From Cervus elaphus (taxonomy: Eukaryota > Chordata > Mammalia > Artiodactyla > Cervidae), in assembly GCF_910594005.1 (NCBI RefSeq), contig NC_057848.1, forward strand, positions 133,434,155 through 133,498,154: a stretch of DNA of 64,000 nucleotides, read 5' to 3'. The position numbers were made by a program, and so were the translations under genes. Shown here piece by piece: positions 11,883-21,714 of this stretch (positions are counted from its first letter, which is position 1; each line of letters opens with the position of its first letter). The notes under the pieces were generated by a model, which had not been told where the DNA came from, did not search any database, and saw only the letters and a program-made list of their open reading frames with translations.

Positions 11883-12107
11883 GGGGCTTCCCTGGTGGTT
11901 CAGAGTATAAAAAATCTGCCTGCAATACCGGAGACCTGGGTTCGATCCCTTCCCTGAGTCAGGAAGATCCCTTGGAGAATGGAATGGCTACCCGCTCCAG
12001 TATTCTTGCCTTGAGAATTCCATGAAGAGAGGAGCATGGTGAGCTATATAGTCCATGGGGTCACAAAGATTCGAACATGACTGAGGGAATAACACTTTCA
12101 CTTTCAC
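11883..12107 (+). mobile_element. Bov-tA SINE with perfect TSD
   Basis: Starts GGGGCTTCCCTGGTGGTTCA, contains 'gacctgggttcgatcccttc' and a Bov-A body, and ends 'cactttcactttcac'. It is bounded by a perfect 10-bp TSD, ACTGATTTAT, at 11873-11882 and 12108-12117. Full length. Confidence 0.94.
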
Positions 12108-12117
12108 ACTGATTTAT

Positions 12118-12639
12118 TACTTTTATCTCATACAATTACCAAATATTCCTAAGATTCATATACCAACTATTGTTAAGAATATAAACAAATGAGTATGTTT
12201 AAATACTGCTAGAATAATATATGGAACAGTAAACATAACAGAAACACAATTTGCCAAGATCTAGTTTACAATTTTAGCATATCATTTAAAAACTCTGCTC
12301 CATGTGCAAAAAGCAAATTATGTCATACATACACACAGCATGATTCTCTCTCAATTCTGAGACAGTAAAAAAAGAAAAAGGCTGTTTTTAGCATAGAAAA
12401 AATCTGAAAGGCTCTAAATCAGAATGTTAATGAAAGTTGCTTACTTTGCAATTAATGGGATTTTACATTATTTTTATTCTATTGTATCTTTCAATATATA
12501 AACTTTTAATAATATGAACTAATTTTATAATTGCACATACATAGACACACACACACCAACCAATCAATGTAGCTACTGAGGCAAACATTCTTAATGGTAA
12601 CCTTAACTCTTGGAGCTGTCAGTTCGAACTTATTCCACA
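12118..12639. other. AT-rich single-copy DNA
   Basis: No gene or clear element. A short CA run ('agacacacacacac') lies near 12543. Confidence 0.45.
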
Positions 12640-13015
12640 TTCTTTCTTGCCCTAATGTGTTTGGGTGGCACTGTGCCCAGTCCCAGGGATGAAAAATGAT
12701 GGGTCTACACCAGCCACCGAAATGTCATTCCCCTTTGCTAGTAATTAGCTAAGGGTAGTCATGTGACCCAGTTTGGACAATGAGACATAGAGGAAGTTTG
12801 TTGATAGCTTCAGGTTAAGATTTCTCCCTAATAAAGTGAATGGCAAATACAGAAAGCACTTTGGTTACTCATACCACCCCTACTTGCTTTTCTGCTTGGA
12901 ATGCTGCTTATGAGGATGAAATATGTAGAGCTGTGGCAGCCATCTGGAGACCAGGAGGAGAGATGTCACTGACACACTGAAGAGGCAAGATGGAAAAGAT
13001 GGAAAGAACTCAGCT
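12640..13015 (+). mobile_element. Possible old LTR-like relic
   Basis: Phrases 'catgtgacccagtttggaca' and 'gctgtggcagccatctggag' resemble a mammal-wide MaLR-type LTR read in sense. The polyadenylation end is missing because BovB follows directly at 13020. Low confidence; the family was not pinned down. Confidence 0.3.
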
Positions 13016-13019
13016 CAGG

Positions 13020-14470
13020 TGTTTCAGTTCAGTTCAGTCGCTTCCAAGGAGCAAGCGTCTTTTAATTTCATGGCTTCAGTCACCATCTGTAGTGATTTTG
13101 GAGCCCCCAAAAATAAAGTATCTCACTGTTTCCATTGTTTCCCCATCTATTTGCCATGAAGTGATGGGACCAGATGCCACAGTCTTAGTTTTCTGAATGT
13201 TGAGCTAAGCCAACTTTTTCACTCTCCTCTTTCACTTTCATCAAGAGGCTCTTTAGTTATTCTTTGCTTTCTGCCATAAGGGTGGTGTCATCTGCATATC
13301 TGAGGTTATTGATATTTCTCCCTGCAATCTTGATTCCAGCTTGTGCTTCATCCATTCCAGCATTTCTCATGAAGTAATCTGCAAATAAGTTAAATAAGCA
13401 GGGTGACAATATACAGCCTTGACATACTCCTTTCTCGATTTGGAACCAGTCTGTTGTTCCATGTCCAGTTCTAACTGTTCCTTCTTGACCTGCATACAGA
13501 TTTCTCAGGAGGCAGGTGAGGGGGTCTGGTATTCCCATCTCTTCCAGAATTTTCCACAGTTTGTTGTGATCCACACAGTCAAAAGCTTTGGCATAGTTAA
13601 TAAAGCAGAAGTAGACATTTTTCTGGAACTCTCTTACTTTTTTGATGATCCAACAGATGTTGGCAATTTGATCTCTGGTTCCTCTGCCTTTTCTAAATCC
13701 AGCTTGAGCATCTGGAAGTTCATGGTTCACATACTGTTGAAGCTTGACTTGGAGAATTTTGAGCATTACTTTGCTAGCATGTGAGATGAGTGCAATTGTG
13801 TGGTAGTTTGAGCATTCTTTGGCATTGCTGTTCTTTGGGATTGGAATGAAAACTGACCTTTTCCAGTCCTGTGGCCACTGCTGAGTTTTCCAAATTTGCT
13901 GGCATATTGAGTGCAGCACTTTCTTTTAAGACTGAGTGCAGCATCATATTTTAGGATTTGAAATAGCTCAACTGGAATTCCATCACCTCCACTAGCTTTG
14001 TTCATAGTGATGCTTCCTAAGGCCCACTTGACTTCGCATTCCAGGATGTCTGGCTCTAGGTGAGTGGTCACACCATCATGATTATCTGGGTCGTGAAGAT
14101 CTTTTTTGTAGAGTTCTGTGTATTCTTGCCACCTCTTCATAGGTCCATACCATTTCTGCCTTTATTGTGCCCATCTTTGCATGAAAAGTTCCCTTGGTAT
14201 CTCTAATTTTCTTGAAGAGATCTCTAGTCTTTCCCATTTTATTGTTTTCCTCTATTTCTTTGCACTGATCATTGAGGAAGGCTTTCTTGTCTCTCCTTGC
14301 TATTCTTTGGAACTCTGTGTTCAAATGGGTATATCTTTCCTTTTCTGCTTTGCCTTTTGCATCTCTTCTTTTCATAGCTATTTGTAAGGCCTTCTCAGAC
14401 AACCAGTTTACCTTTTTGCATTTCTTTTTCTTGGGGATGGCCTTGATCACTGCCTCCTGTACAATGTCAC
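13020..14470 (-). mobile_element. BovB LINE, internally deleted
   Basis: About 1.45 kb of antisense BovB covering the reverse-transcriptase domain and upstream ORF. The terminal tail (TTCAGTTCAGTTCAGTCGCT, 13024-13043) joins directly to 'ccaaggagcaagcgtctttt', so roughly 500 bp of the usual 3' region present in the copy at 38.0 kb is missing. It is 5'-truncated at about 14470. No clear TSD. Confidence 0.94.
13257..14450 (-). pseudogene. BovB reverse-transcriptase remnant
   Basis: Decayed non-LTR reverse transcriptase, which in an active element copies its RNA at a nicked chromosomal site. The main open piece (13257-13919, 220 residues) holds three recognisable RT blocks: motif A around residues 106-114, the QGC block at 167-169, and YADD at 208-211. 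In motif A the usual FID reads FIN at residue 108, so the first catalytic aspartate is asparagine. Further frames at 13766-14140 and 14082-14450 continue the ORF upstream (with 'MNKASGGDGIPVELFQ' before the RT core) in shifted frames. A small local duplication, 'gagtgcagcac/gagtgcagcat' near 13910-13945, breaks the frame. The endonuclease is absent by truncation. Certainly non-functional. Confidence 0.9.
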
Positions 14471-14953
14471 AAAGTTGGAAATTCCAACTTCCAATTTTTT
14501 AATTAGGTAGGATAGTCAAATGTCTTTCTTGTTTAATACTTTGTTGGTGGGGCATTGTATCCCTTGCAATCAAATATATCATGTTTTAATAATTTATATA
14601 CAGAAAATATATATATAAACATGTAAGTTTTAACTACATAAATACATACATAGATCCCATTACTTCCTGTTTTCTGAAGAGTCTTGGTCTTTCTTATGCC
14701 ATGCCTCTCATATAATCAACTCTTCCTCTCAACTGAATACTTCTCATCAACTTAAGTTCTCTTCATCATCCCAGCCTCCTTTAGCTACATTTCCCACTAC
14801 AAATTCTGTCCACTTCAAAGCCAACATGTCCATTTTCTCAACTCCTACCCCTCAACACACTGCAATCTACATTCATCACTTCACCAAAACAGTACTTGCT
14901 AACTTACTTCTGAGCTATGACCTTAATGTTACCAAATCCAATTTAACTTCAGT
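14471..14953. other. Single-copy DNA, no gene seen
   Basis: AT-rich with short TATA/TACA runs near 14605-14650, then a pyrimidine-rich part. No recognised element. Confidence 0.4.
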
Positions 14954-15165
14954 CCTTGTTGTTGGACTCAGTCATGTCTGACTCTTTGTGACTCCATAGA
15001 TGGTATGTAGCCTGCCAGGCTTCTCTGTCCATGGGATTCTCCAAGAAAGAATACTGGAGTGGGATGTCATGTCCTACTCCAGAGGATCTTCCAACCCAGG
15101 GATCGAACCTACATCTCTTGCATCAGCAGGTGGATACTTTTACCACTGCACCACCTGGGAAGCCC
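14954..15165 (-). mobile_element. Bov-tA SINE
   Basis: Reverse Bov-tA with a 'ccttgttgttggactcagtc' tail and a head ending 'ccacctgggaagccc'. The body is moderately diverged. No TSD recognised. Confidence 0.9.
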
Positions 15166-15762
15166 AAGAGAGGAGCATTCCTTGGTGGGCACGAACTTGG
15201 TCTTTAAGTCTTCTTTCTATATTTGGGTTTTTGGTTTTGTCTTTGTTTTGTGGGTTTCTTTTTTACATCTCTGTTCTTTCTCAGCTTCCTTTGCCATTTC
15301 GTAAGCTCATCCTCCCCTACTAGCTCTCTAAACACTAGTATTCCTCAAGGCTTATTCCTAGACCCCTTACTCCTCTCACTTTATATACTCTTTTATTAAT
15401 ATCTTTGGCATCAATTACTATTTATGTGCAGATAACCCATAATATCTAATACCTATAAATCTAATGATTATTTTTATGTATCTCAAAGGCAGCTTAAGCT
15501 GAACATCTGTACTTGTGCTTTTCCTGCTCAAACCTGGACCTTTTCCTGTATTCTCTGTCTCAATGATTGGTTCCAACATTGATCCAGCCTCATAATCCTG
15601 AAATCTAAGGCTACTCCTTGATATCTATATCAGTCACTGCCTGTAAACATAATTCATCATTAGGTTCTATTTTTACCCCTTAAATATTTCTAAAATACAG
15701 CATTTCTAAAATCTTTTTGTCTCTACCACTACTGTTCTAACTAAACTATTATCTACTCTCAG
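15166..15762. other. Pyrimidine-rich single-copy DNA
   Basis: No gene seen. It precedes the L2 and may contain more diverged L2 that I cannot align by eye. Confidence 0.4.
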
Positions 15763-17275
15763 CTGAACTGTGTAATAAATTCCCAACTGACCTCCCTTCC
15801 AGTCATTCCAGAATCTCCTCAATTTGTCTCCACACTGTAGCTAGTGCGACCTTCCTTTAAAATCAATTCTGATCATATCATTACCTTGCTTAAAGCTCTT
15901 TAGTGACTTTCCATTGCTCTTAGGATGAAGAATAAAAGCCTTAGCTTGATCTGCAAGGCCCTCAGTGGTGTGATTTTTATCCTCCACAGCCTTGATTCCC
16001 ATCATGTTTACCACCACACTTTCACATTACTTAAGACTCCCATGCCCCAAGCTCACTCCGCTATAAAACTTTTATGCATGTCCCTCTACCCAAAATGTTC
16101 TGTGTGCAGGTAACTCCTACCCATCCTTCAAATTTCAGCTTAATACTCATTTCCCTGACTTCCCTCTCCAAACTAAAGTTCTCTTGTAATTGCTTACAAT
16201 TTAGAACCCTTATGACAATCACACCAACACAATGAAACAGACTAGTAAGACTATTAGTTGTCTTGCTAAATGCCATCTCACCTTATTATTCATGTCTATA
16301 TAACTCCCATTTTGTTCAGATATTAGGCACTTGTGTTTCAGGAACCATTCCCTAGCCCCAGGGTGTAAATGTTTTTTAGTGCAGATCAATCATGTCAGTG
16401 TATTCTCCCTACCAGTGACTGAATTAGGAGTGGACATGTGAAGCAACCCTCGCTAATGAGAAGTCAAAGAACATGAAGATGGGGAGTGGGATTACTGGCA
16501 AAGAACAAGATAGGACTCCTCTCTTCCTGTCTTTGGATAACCTCATAAGAGAATACAATGCTTATGAATGTTTCAGCCATTTTGTGACCATGAGAAGAAA
16601 TATCAGTAACACTTTTGGCTGTGTGTTACATGGTAGGTTGAATTACTGATATCAATTCTTCATTCATCTATAATAGACATCCACACCCTTACCGTGCTCT
16701 CATGGTGAGAGGTGTGATATTTCCTACCCATTAATTTTGGGCTTGTTCATGTGATTTGTTTTGGTTGATGGAATGTTAGCAGACATAATGAAAGCAAAGG
16801 TTTGCCACGCGCTTTCATGGTTTGGTTGGCTCTTGTTCTCTCCAGTGATCCACTATGGGAAAAGCATCCCCCTGCCTCCCTGCAATTAGCTGCTTTGCCT
16901 TTAAGCCTGGTGCCAGAATCAGTTGACACCCTAAAACAGAGCAACTTCTGCCAGTTCATGGACCCACTCTCTAAAGCACATTTGCCCCAAGTGACCTACA
17001 GAATTGTGATCATAAGTATAAGTGCTTATTGTTGTATGCCATTGAGTTTGGGGTGATATATTATGGAGCATTACTGTGGCAATAGCTGGTTGATGCATCA
17101 GCAAAAGCATCCTAACTGTTGCAGACATTAAATAATCATATAATTAAATATAATTCTTCCTCACTAGATTACAAGGTCCAGAGGGCAGCAATTTTGTTAC
17201 TTTTGCTCATCATTGTCTCCCAGCACCTAGCACCGTAGATTGCATGATAAATATTTATTGAATGAATATTATTAA
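15763..17275 (+). mobile_element. L2 LINE 3' part, split
   Basis: Left part (15763-16325) carries L2-like phrases in order: 'tctgatcatatcattacctt', 'ccattgctcttaggatgaag', 'tcctacccatccttcaaatt'. The true 3' end, with 'gtctcccagcacctagcacc' and 'aaatatttattgaatgaata', lies at 17158-17272. About 830 bp of foreign, LTR-like DNA separates them. Confidence 0.6.
16330..17155 (+). mobile_element. LTR-like DNA interrupting the L2
   Basis: The end 'gccattgagtttggggtgat' followed by 'attactgtggcaatagctgg' resembles the polyadenylation end of a MaLR-type LTR. 'tttcagccattttgtgacca' (16570s) suggests a second piece. No internal coding sequence. Subfamily uncertain. Confidence 0.35.
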
Positions 17276-17280
17276 TGAGA

Positions 17281-18180
17281 AATAAAGGCTAAAATAACAT
17301 ATTCCAAAAATGTTAAAATCAGATAAGATAATAACTAATGCTTATATCTTTATTCTTTTTGTATTATTATAATACTTTACTGCAATAATACTTTTGTATG
17401 ATAATCATGAATTGCTTTTATAATCAGAAATAAAAGCCAAAAAAAGCTATTTCCACTAAGAAGAAAATATATAATTACTTGAAAAGAAATACTAACATGG
17501 GTCAAAAAAAGTAGTTATTTGCATAAATTAGATCTACACATGGTTCCAAATTCAGGAGGCAGTAAATTTACACAAAGGAGATGAATATTTAGGTATCAGG
17601 AGAGTAAATAAGGTCTTGGTCAGCACCACAATTTAAGAGCCTGGCAAGATATACTGTACTTTCCTTTGCTTTACTTCCTGAAATCAGAGAGAAATGTCTG
17701 AGGTAAGCCAATAAAAGGTACAGAAAGTTAGGGAGACTGGACAAAATGTAAATGCTGGTAAGCTACCTGTTACTGATGGAACCTCTCTCTCATGCTCATT
17801 TTATAAATTTATAGTGAAAGATTTCAAAGGATATCACTCCAGTCATATCACCTCACTTTTCCTCTCCTTCCATTTCCAATCTCCCTGCTCTCTGCCCTCA
17901 CCCCAAGGTCTAAGGTAGGTCTAAGGTTGCTCTCTTCTCAGGATCTTTCAGACCCCTCCTGGTTTCATTTGATTCCTTTGATGACTGGACCGCATGTTTC
18001 AAGGATGCAACCATCAAAAGCAAGGAACTACAGTGCAGACAGCCACTTGGATCATTCTCAAAAATATAGCATTGGATGAAACTTAAAAACTAAGAAAAAA
18101 TTCAATGTATTATAGAAGATAGCTTATATAAATTTAAAATGTATACATTCACTTGTATCTACTAGGCAAGTTACATATAT
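17281..18180. other. AT-rich single-copy DNA
   Basis: About 900 bp, no recognised gene, exon or element. The left half is especially AT-rich. Confidence 0.45.
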
Positions 18181-18378
18181 GAAAGTGAAAGTTGCTCAGT
18201 CATGTTGGACTCTTTCTGACCCCATGGACTATACATACAGTCCATGGAATTCTCCAGGCCAGAATACTAGAGTGGGTAGCTTTTCCCTTCTCCAGGGGAT
18301 CTTCCCAACACAGGGATCGAACCCAGTTCTCCTGCATTGCAGGCAGATTCTTTACCAACTGAGCTATCAGGGAAGCCC
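18181..18378 (-). mobile_element. Bov-tA SINE
   Basis: Reverse, full length, with tail 'gaaagtgaaagttgctcagt' and head end 'gagctatcagggaagccc'. The body has a local repeat of the 'tatac/atacag' segment around 18228-18245. Confidence 0.92.
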
Positions 18379-18580
18379 ATTTAATGGGAGAGAAGATTGA
18401 GTGTGGGCATAGATAATAAATGGCAGAAGAAAGGAAGGAAGAACAAAATGAGAGGGCACATTTGTAAGAAGAGTAAACAGATTCCACTCCAAATAGTTTA
18501 AAGGAAGAGGTGCTAGTGAATGGACTACCTACAGCAGTGTGGAGAGAGTGAAAGCTTTAAAAAAAAGAGGATAGGGAAGA

Positions 18581-19074
18581 TGTGCTGGTTTTCCATTGCT
18601 GCTATAACAAATTGCCATAAATTTAGTGGCTTAAAACAACATCAATTTATCATTTTACATTTCTGTAGGTTCCCTGCATCAATCTGGCTAAAATCAATGT
18701 GTCCATCAATGTGGCAGCAAGGCAGCATTCCAGACGGAGGCATCAAGGGAGAACTTGTTTCCTTGACCTTTCCAACTTCTAGAGGTTGTCCACATTCCCT
18801 GGCTCATGGCCCCCCTTCTCCATCTTCAAAACTAGCAACATCTGATCTCTTAGACCTGACTTCCATTGTCACATCTCTTTCTGACCGCAACTGCTTTTAA
18901 GGACCAGGTTCATTAGATTGGGTTCACCCAAATAAAGTATGATGATCTCCCATCTCAAGGTTCACAACATTCATCGCATCTGTAAAATTCTGCTTACCAA
19001 GTAAGATAACACACTTATGGGTTCCAGGGATTAGGATGTGGAAATATTCAGGGCACCATTATTCTACCTACCCC
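18581..19074 (-). mobile_element. MLT1-type MaLR LTR, antisense
   Basis: Starts 'tgtgctggttttccattgct', then 'tttagtggcttaaaacaaca', 'agaggttgtccacattccct' and 'gggttccagggattaggatg'. This is the order of an MLT1C/D-like LTR read backwards, nearly full length. Open frames inside it (for example 18520-18900) are chance. Non-coding solo LTR. Confidence 0.75.
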
Positions 19075-19102
19075 AGAAAGTAATAGCAGGAAGCCACTAG
19101 AA

Positions 19103-19285
19103 TTCAGTTCAGTTCAGTTCAGTTCAGTCGCTCAGTCGTGTCCGACTCTTTGCAACCCCATGGACTGCAGCACACCAGGCTTCCCTGTCCATCACCAACT
19201 CCTGAAGCTTACTCAAACTCATGTCCATCGAGTTGGTGATGACATCCAACCATCTCATCCTCTGTCATCTCCTTCTCCTCCTGCC
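19103..19285 (-). mobile_element. BovB LINE 3' terminus
   Basis: Very short 5'-truncated BovB. It has five TTCAG units at 19103-19127, then the Bov-A-related end as far as 'ccttctcctcctgcc'. It faces the sense SINE 70 bp to the right, forming an inverted pair. Confidence 0.9.
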
Positions 19286-19352
19286 ATTAGCATCTCTAGG
19301 GCTAAAGGGGCAAGGGGAGGACATCCTTTTAAGGTAACCCTAGGGGAGTTGG

Positions 19353-19508
19353 AGAGATGCGGGTTCAATTCCTGGGTTGGGAAGATCTCCTGGAGAAGGA
19401 AATGGCAACTCGCTCTGGTATACTTGCCTGGAAAATTCCATGGACAGAGGAGCCTGGTGGGCTACAGTCCATGGGGCCGTGAAGAGTCAGATGTGACTGA
19501 GTGACTAA
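19353..19508 (+). mobile_element. 5'-truncated Bov-tA fragment
   Basis: Begins inside the tRNA-like head at 'gagatgcgggttcaattcct' and keeps the whole Bov-A body, ending 'gatgtgactgagtgactaag'. The A-box end of the head is missing. Confidence 0.87.
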
Positions 19509-20170
19509 GGATGCATACAGCAGGGCTGGAACCAAGGAACTGTCTGAAAGGTGCTGTACTGAGGAGGGAGGCAACCATTGCCAGACACTGCACAAATACC
19601 CCAACCCCTCCCACCTCACCTCCATCCTCCTGCCAGTGCCTCTCATTGGTCAAAGCTCAACAGAAACAAAGCAGCCAGGGAGCTCGGGTAGTGGAGTCTA
19701 CAGTGGTTGGCTTCACCCAGCAGGCAGAGATGGATGGATATCTGATAATAGTAAGAGTGAAGGATGGGAGAAGAGTTTGGGGAGTAAACAGGGAATAACC
19801 AAAAGGTATGCCCTGAACTGGGAAGTGTGATCAATTCAATTCTCTGCACCTGAAGTCAAAAAAAGACAAATGCTCTTCTACTAATATCAGGAGATATTTC
19901 AAAGAAGAACCAAAAGTGTGGGAGGGAATGTTGTTTTTGTTTCTTAAAATGAGCAAAGAAAGATTTGGACTAAGAAAAATCATTCTGCAGGCTACACCAC
20001 ATTCACTCAATGTCTCCTCTCACTCTTTACCTTGCTGTGCAGTAGAGCCAGGTAGAAGTCAGCAGAGCAGAAGAAGGTGGAGAGATGAGGAGATGTATAA
20101 GAAAGAGAATGAAGACATGGCAAGAATACAATAGGCAAGCTAACTTTTTTTGGCAGGGTGGGGGGATACT
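19509..20170. other. Single-copy DNA, no gene seen
   Basis: About 660 bp. Overlapping short frames at 19501-19830 in two frames show no conserved domain. A G-run lies near 20157-20165. Confidence 0.42.
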
Positions 20171-20240
20171 GGGCTTTCCTGGTGGCTCAGACAGTAAAGA
20201 ATCCACCCATAATGCAGGAGACCTGGTTTTGATTTCTGGG
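20171..20240 (+). mobile_element. Bov-tA head fragment
   Basis: Only the tRNA-Glu-like head is present, 'gggctttcctggtggctcag' to 'gatttctggg'. The Bov-A body is absent. Confidence 0.72.
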
Positions 20241-20720
20241 ACCTTTGAAACAACCTCTTTTCCAACATGGTGCAAGTAGCAGAAATTCTCCTTCACAATG
20301 TCGATGTGTGCATTTGACTTGGAGTCTGGTCCATATTAATTTATAAAGTGCTAAGAGTCCAAGTAGCTGGAACAAGATCTCTTACTCCATGAACTGATAA
20401 TTTAACTATGAGCTGGATTCTGTTATGAATCTCTCTCAGAGGTATTGCTCCTAAGACTGTTACTCCCCATCCTCTGATTTTGTTATTTTTAGAGGACACT
20501 TGGCCCCCGTTTGATATCCACTTCATTTTATATCCTGGCTATAAATTCTTCTTTAAGTGCAGTTTCTGTCTGGTTTTGAAGCTCTGAAAAATCTCATCAT
20601 GGCTAGCTACAAAGCAAAATTTGAAAGACACTGCCAAAAAAAAAAAGCAAAAGTTTTTCCTGTTGCATATACATTGCAGGTCTAAGGCCATTCTCAAAAC
20701 CACTTTAGCTTCACCCAAAA
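20241..20720. other. Single-copy DNA
   Basis: No gene or element recognised. An A-run is at about 20635-20646. Confidence 0.42.
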
Positions 20721-20912
20721 GGCTTCCCTTGTGGATCAGCTGGTAAAGAATCCACCTGCAATGTGGGAGACCTCGGTTCGATCCCTGGGTTGGGAAGATC
20801 CCCTGGAGAAGGGAAAGGCTATCCACTCTGGTATTCTGGCCTAGAGAATTCCATGGATTACAGTCCAAGGGGGTCGCAAAGAGTCAGACACATGAGTGAC
20901 TTTCACTTTCAC
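20721..20912 (+). mobile_element. Bov-tA SINE
   Basis: Head starts 'ggcttcccttgtggatcagc', B-box-like 'ggttcgatccc', body with a 'ggattacagtccaag' deletion variant, tail 'gtgactttcactttcac'. Confidence 0.92.
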
Positions 20913-21262
20913 AGGCTCTGAAGGTTTGGAACCATTCCCACATGCAGAACAGTGACTCTCAGGGGGTATCCAGCCTACAACAGCTGGTTCTGAGACTTTT
21001 ATACATCCAAACCATCTAGGAAACTCAAAATCAAGACCAGGTTAAGGCTGGGACGGGGCAGGGGATGGGGGGGCAAGAAGGTGGGATGGGGAGGAAGAAA
21101 CAGGGCATCCACTCTGCATGCTGGAATCTGAAAGGAAACAGAACAAAGAGCCAGAAGATCTTAGTTCCAGCTCAGTCTTAGACAAACTTGAGCAAGTCTT
21201 GTAATTAGTAAGTGGATTATTGGTTTATACCAGGGTGTATACCATTCAGCCCATAGAGTAGA
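20913..21262. other. Single-copy DNA with a G-rich tract
   Basis: A purine/G-rich stretch at 21040-21095 has several GGG runs ('ggggatgggggggcaagaag') on the + strand. No gene seen. Confidence 0.45.
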
Positions 21263-21480
21263 TTGCATTTATTCTGATTGAACACTTACAATGCACCAGA
21301 CACCATAAAAAGCCTATTTAATCCTTCTCAATAAACATGAAGACATGTCTGTTGTTCTCTCCACTTTAAAGCTGAGGGAGACTTTGAGAGTTTAAGTGAT
21401 TGTGGTCCAGATTAACACAGCTAAGTGATGCAGGCAGAATCTCCAAAACCTGGAGCCTAAGGGTTTAACCACTGTACAAC
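21263..21480 (-). mobile_element. MIR SINE, antisense
   Basis: Phrases 'aacacttacaatgcaccaga', 'ccactttaaagctgagggag' and 'taacacagctaagtgatgca' follow antisense MIR order. Diverged. Confidence 0.6.
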
Positions 21481-21714
21481 AAATACAATCTACTTGACCA
21501 TGGAAAGATTCCTCTTGCACTTTTAGTGGAAAAAAATAACCAACAAAGAAAGAAAGACAAATCTGACACCTAATTAGCTTGCTCACATAAATAACAGACT
21601 AACATTGCACAAGTAAAGAATTTTTCAAGTTTGGTCTAATATGAAAAAACTGAGTTCAACTGGCACACAAATGGCACTAGTAATAAGGGAATTGTTGCCA
21701 GAGAATTATTTTTA

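Noticed and set aside
13419..13784. 121-codon plus-strand frame, nearly repeated at 38909-39274
   Set aside because: The two similar peptides look at first like a small gene family, but both are antisense to the BovB RT core and are related only because the LINE copies are.
18520..18900. 126-codon plus-strand frame
   Set aside because: Lies mostly in an MLT1 LTR read backwards; no domain or codon bias.
19103..19127. Regular TTCAG repeats, also near 42290-42311 and 45495-45523
   Set aside because: Considered as CRISPR-like or telomere-like arrays. They are the 5-bp tail repeats at the 3' ends of BovB copies.
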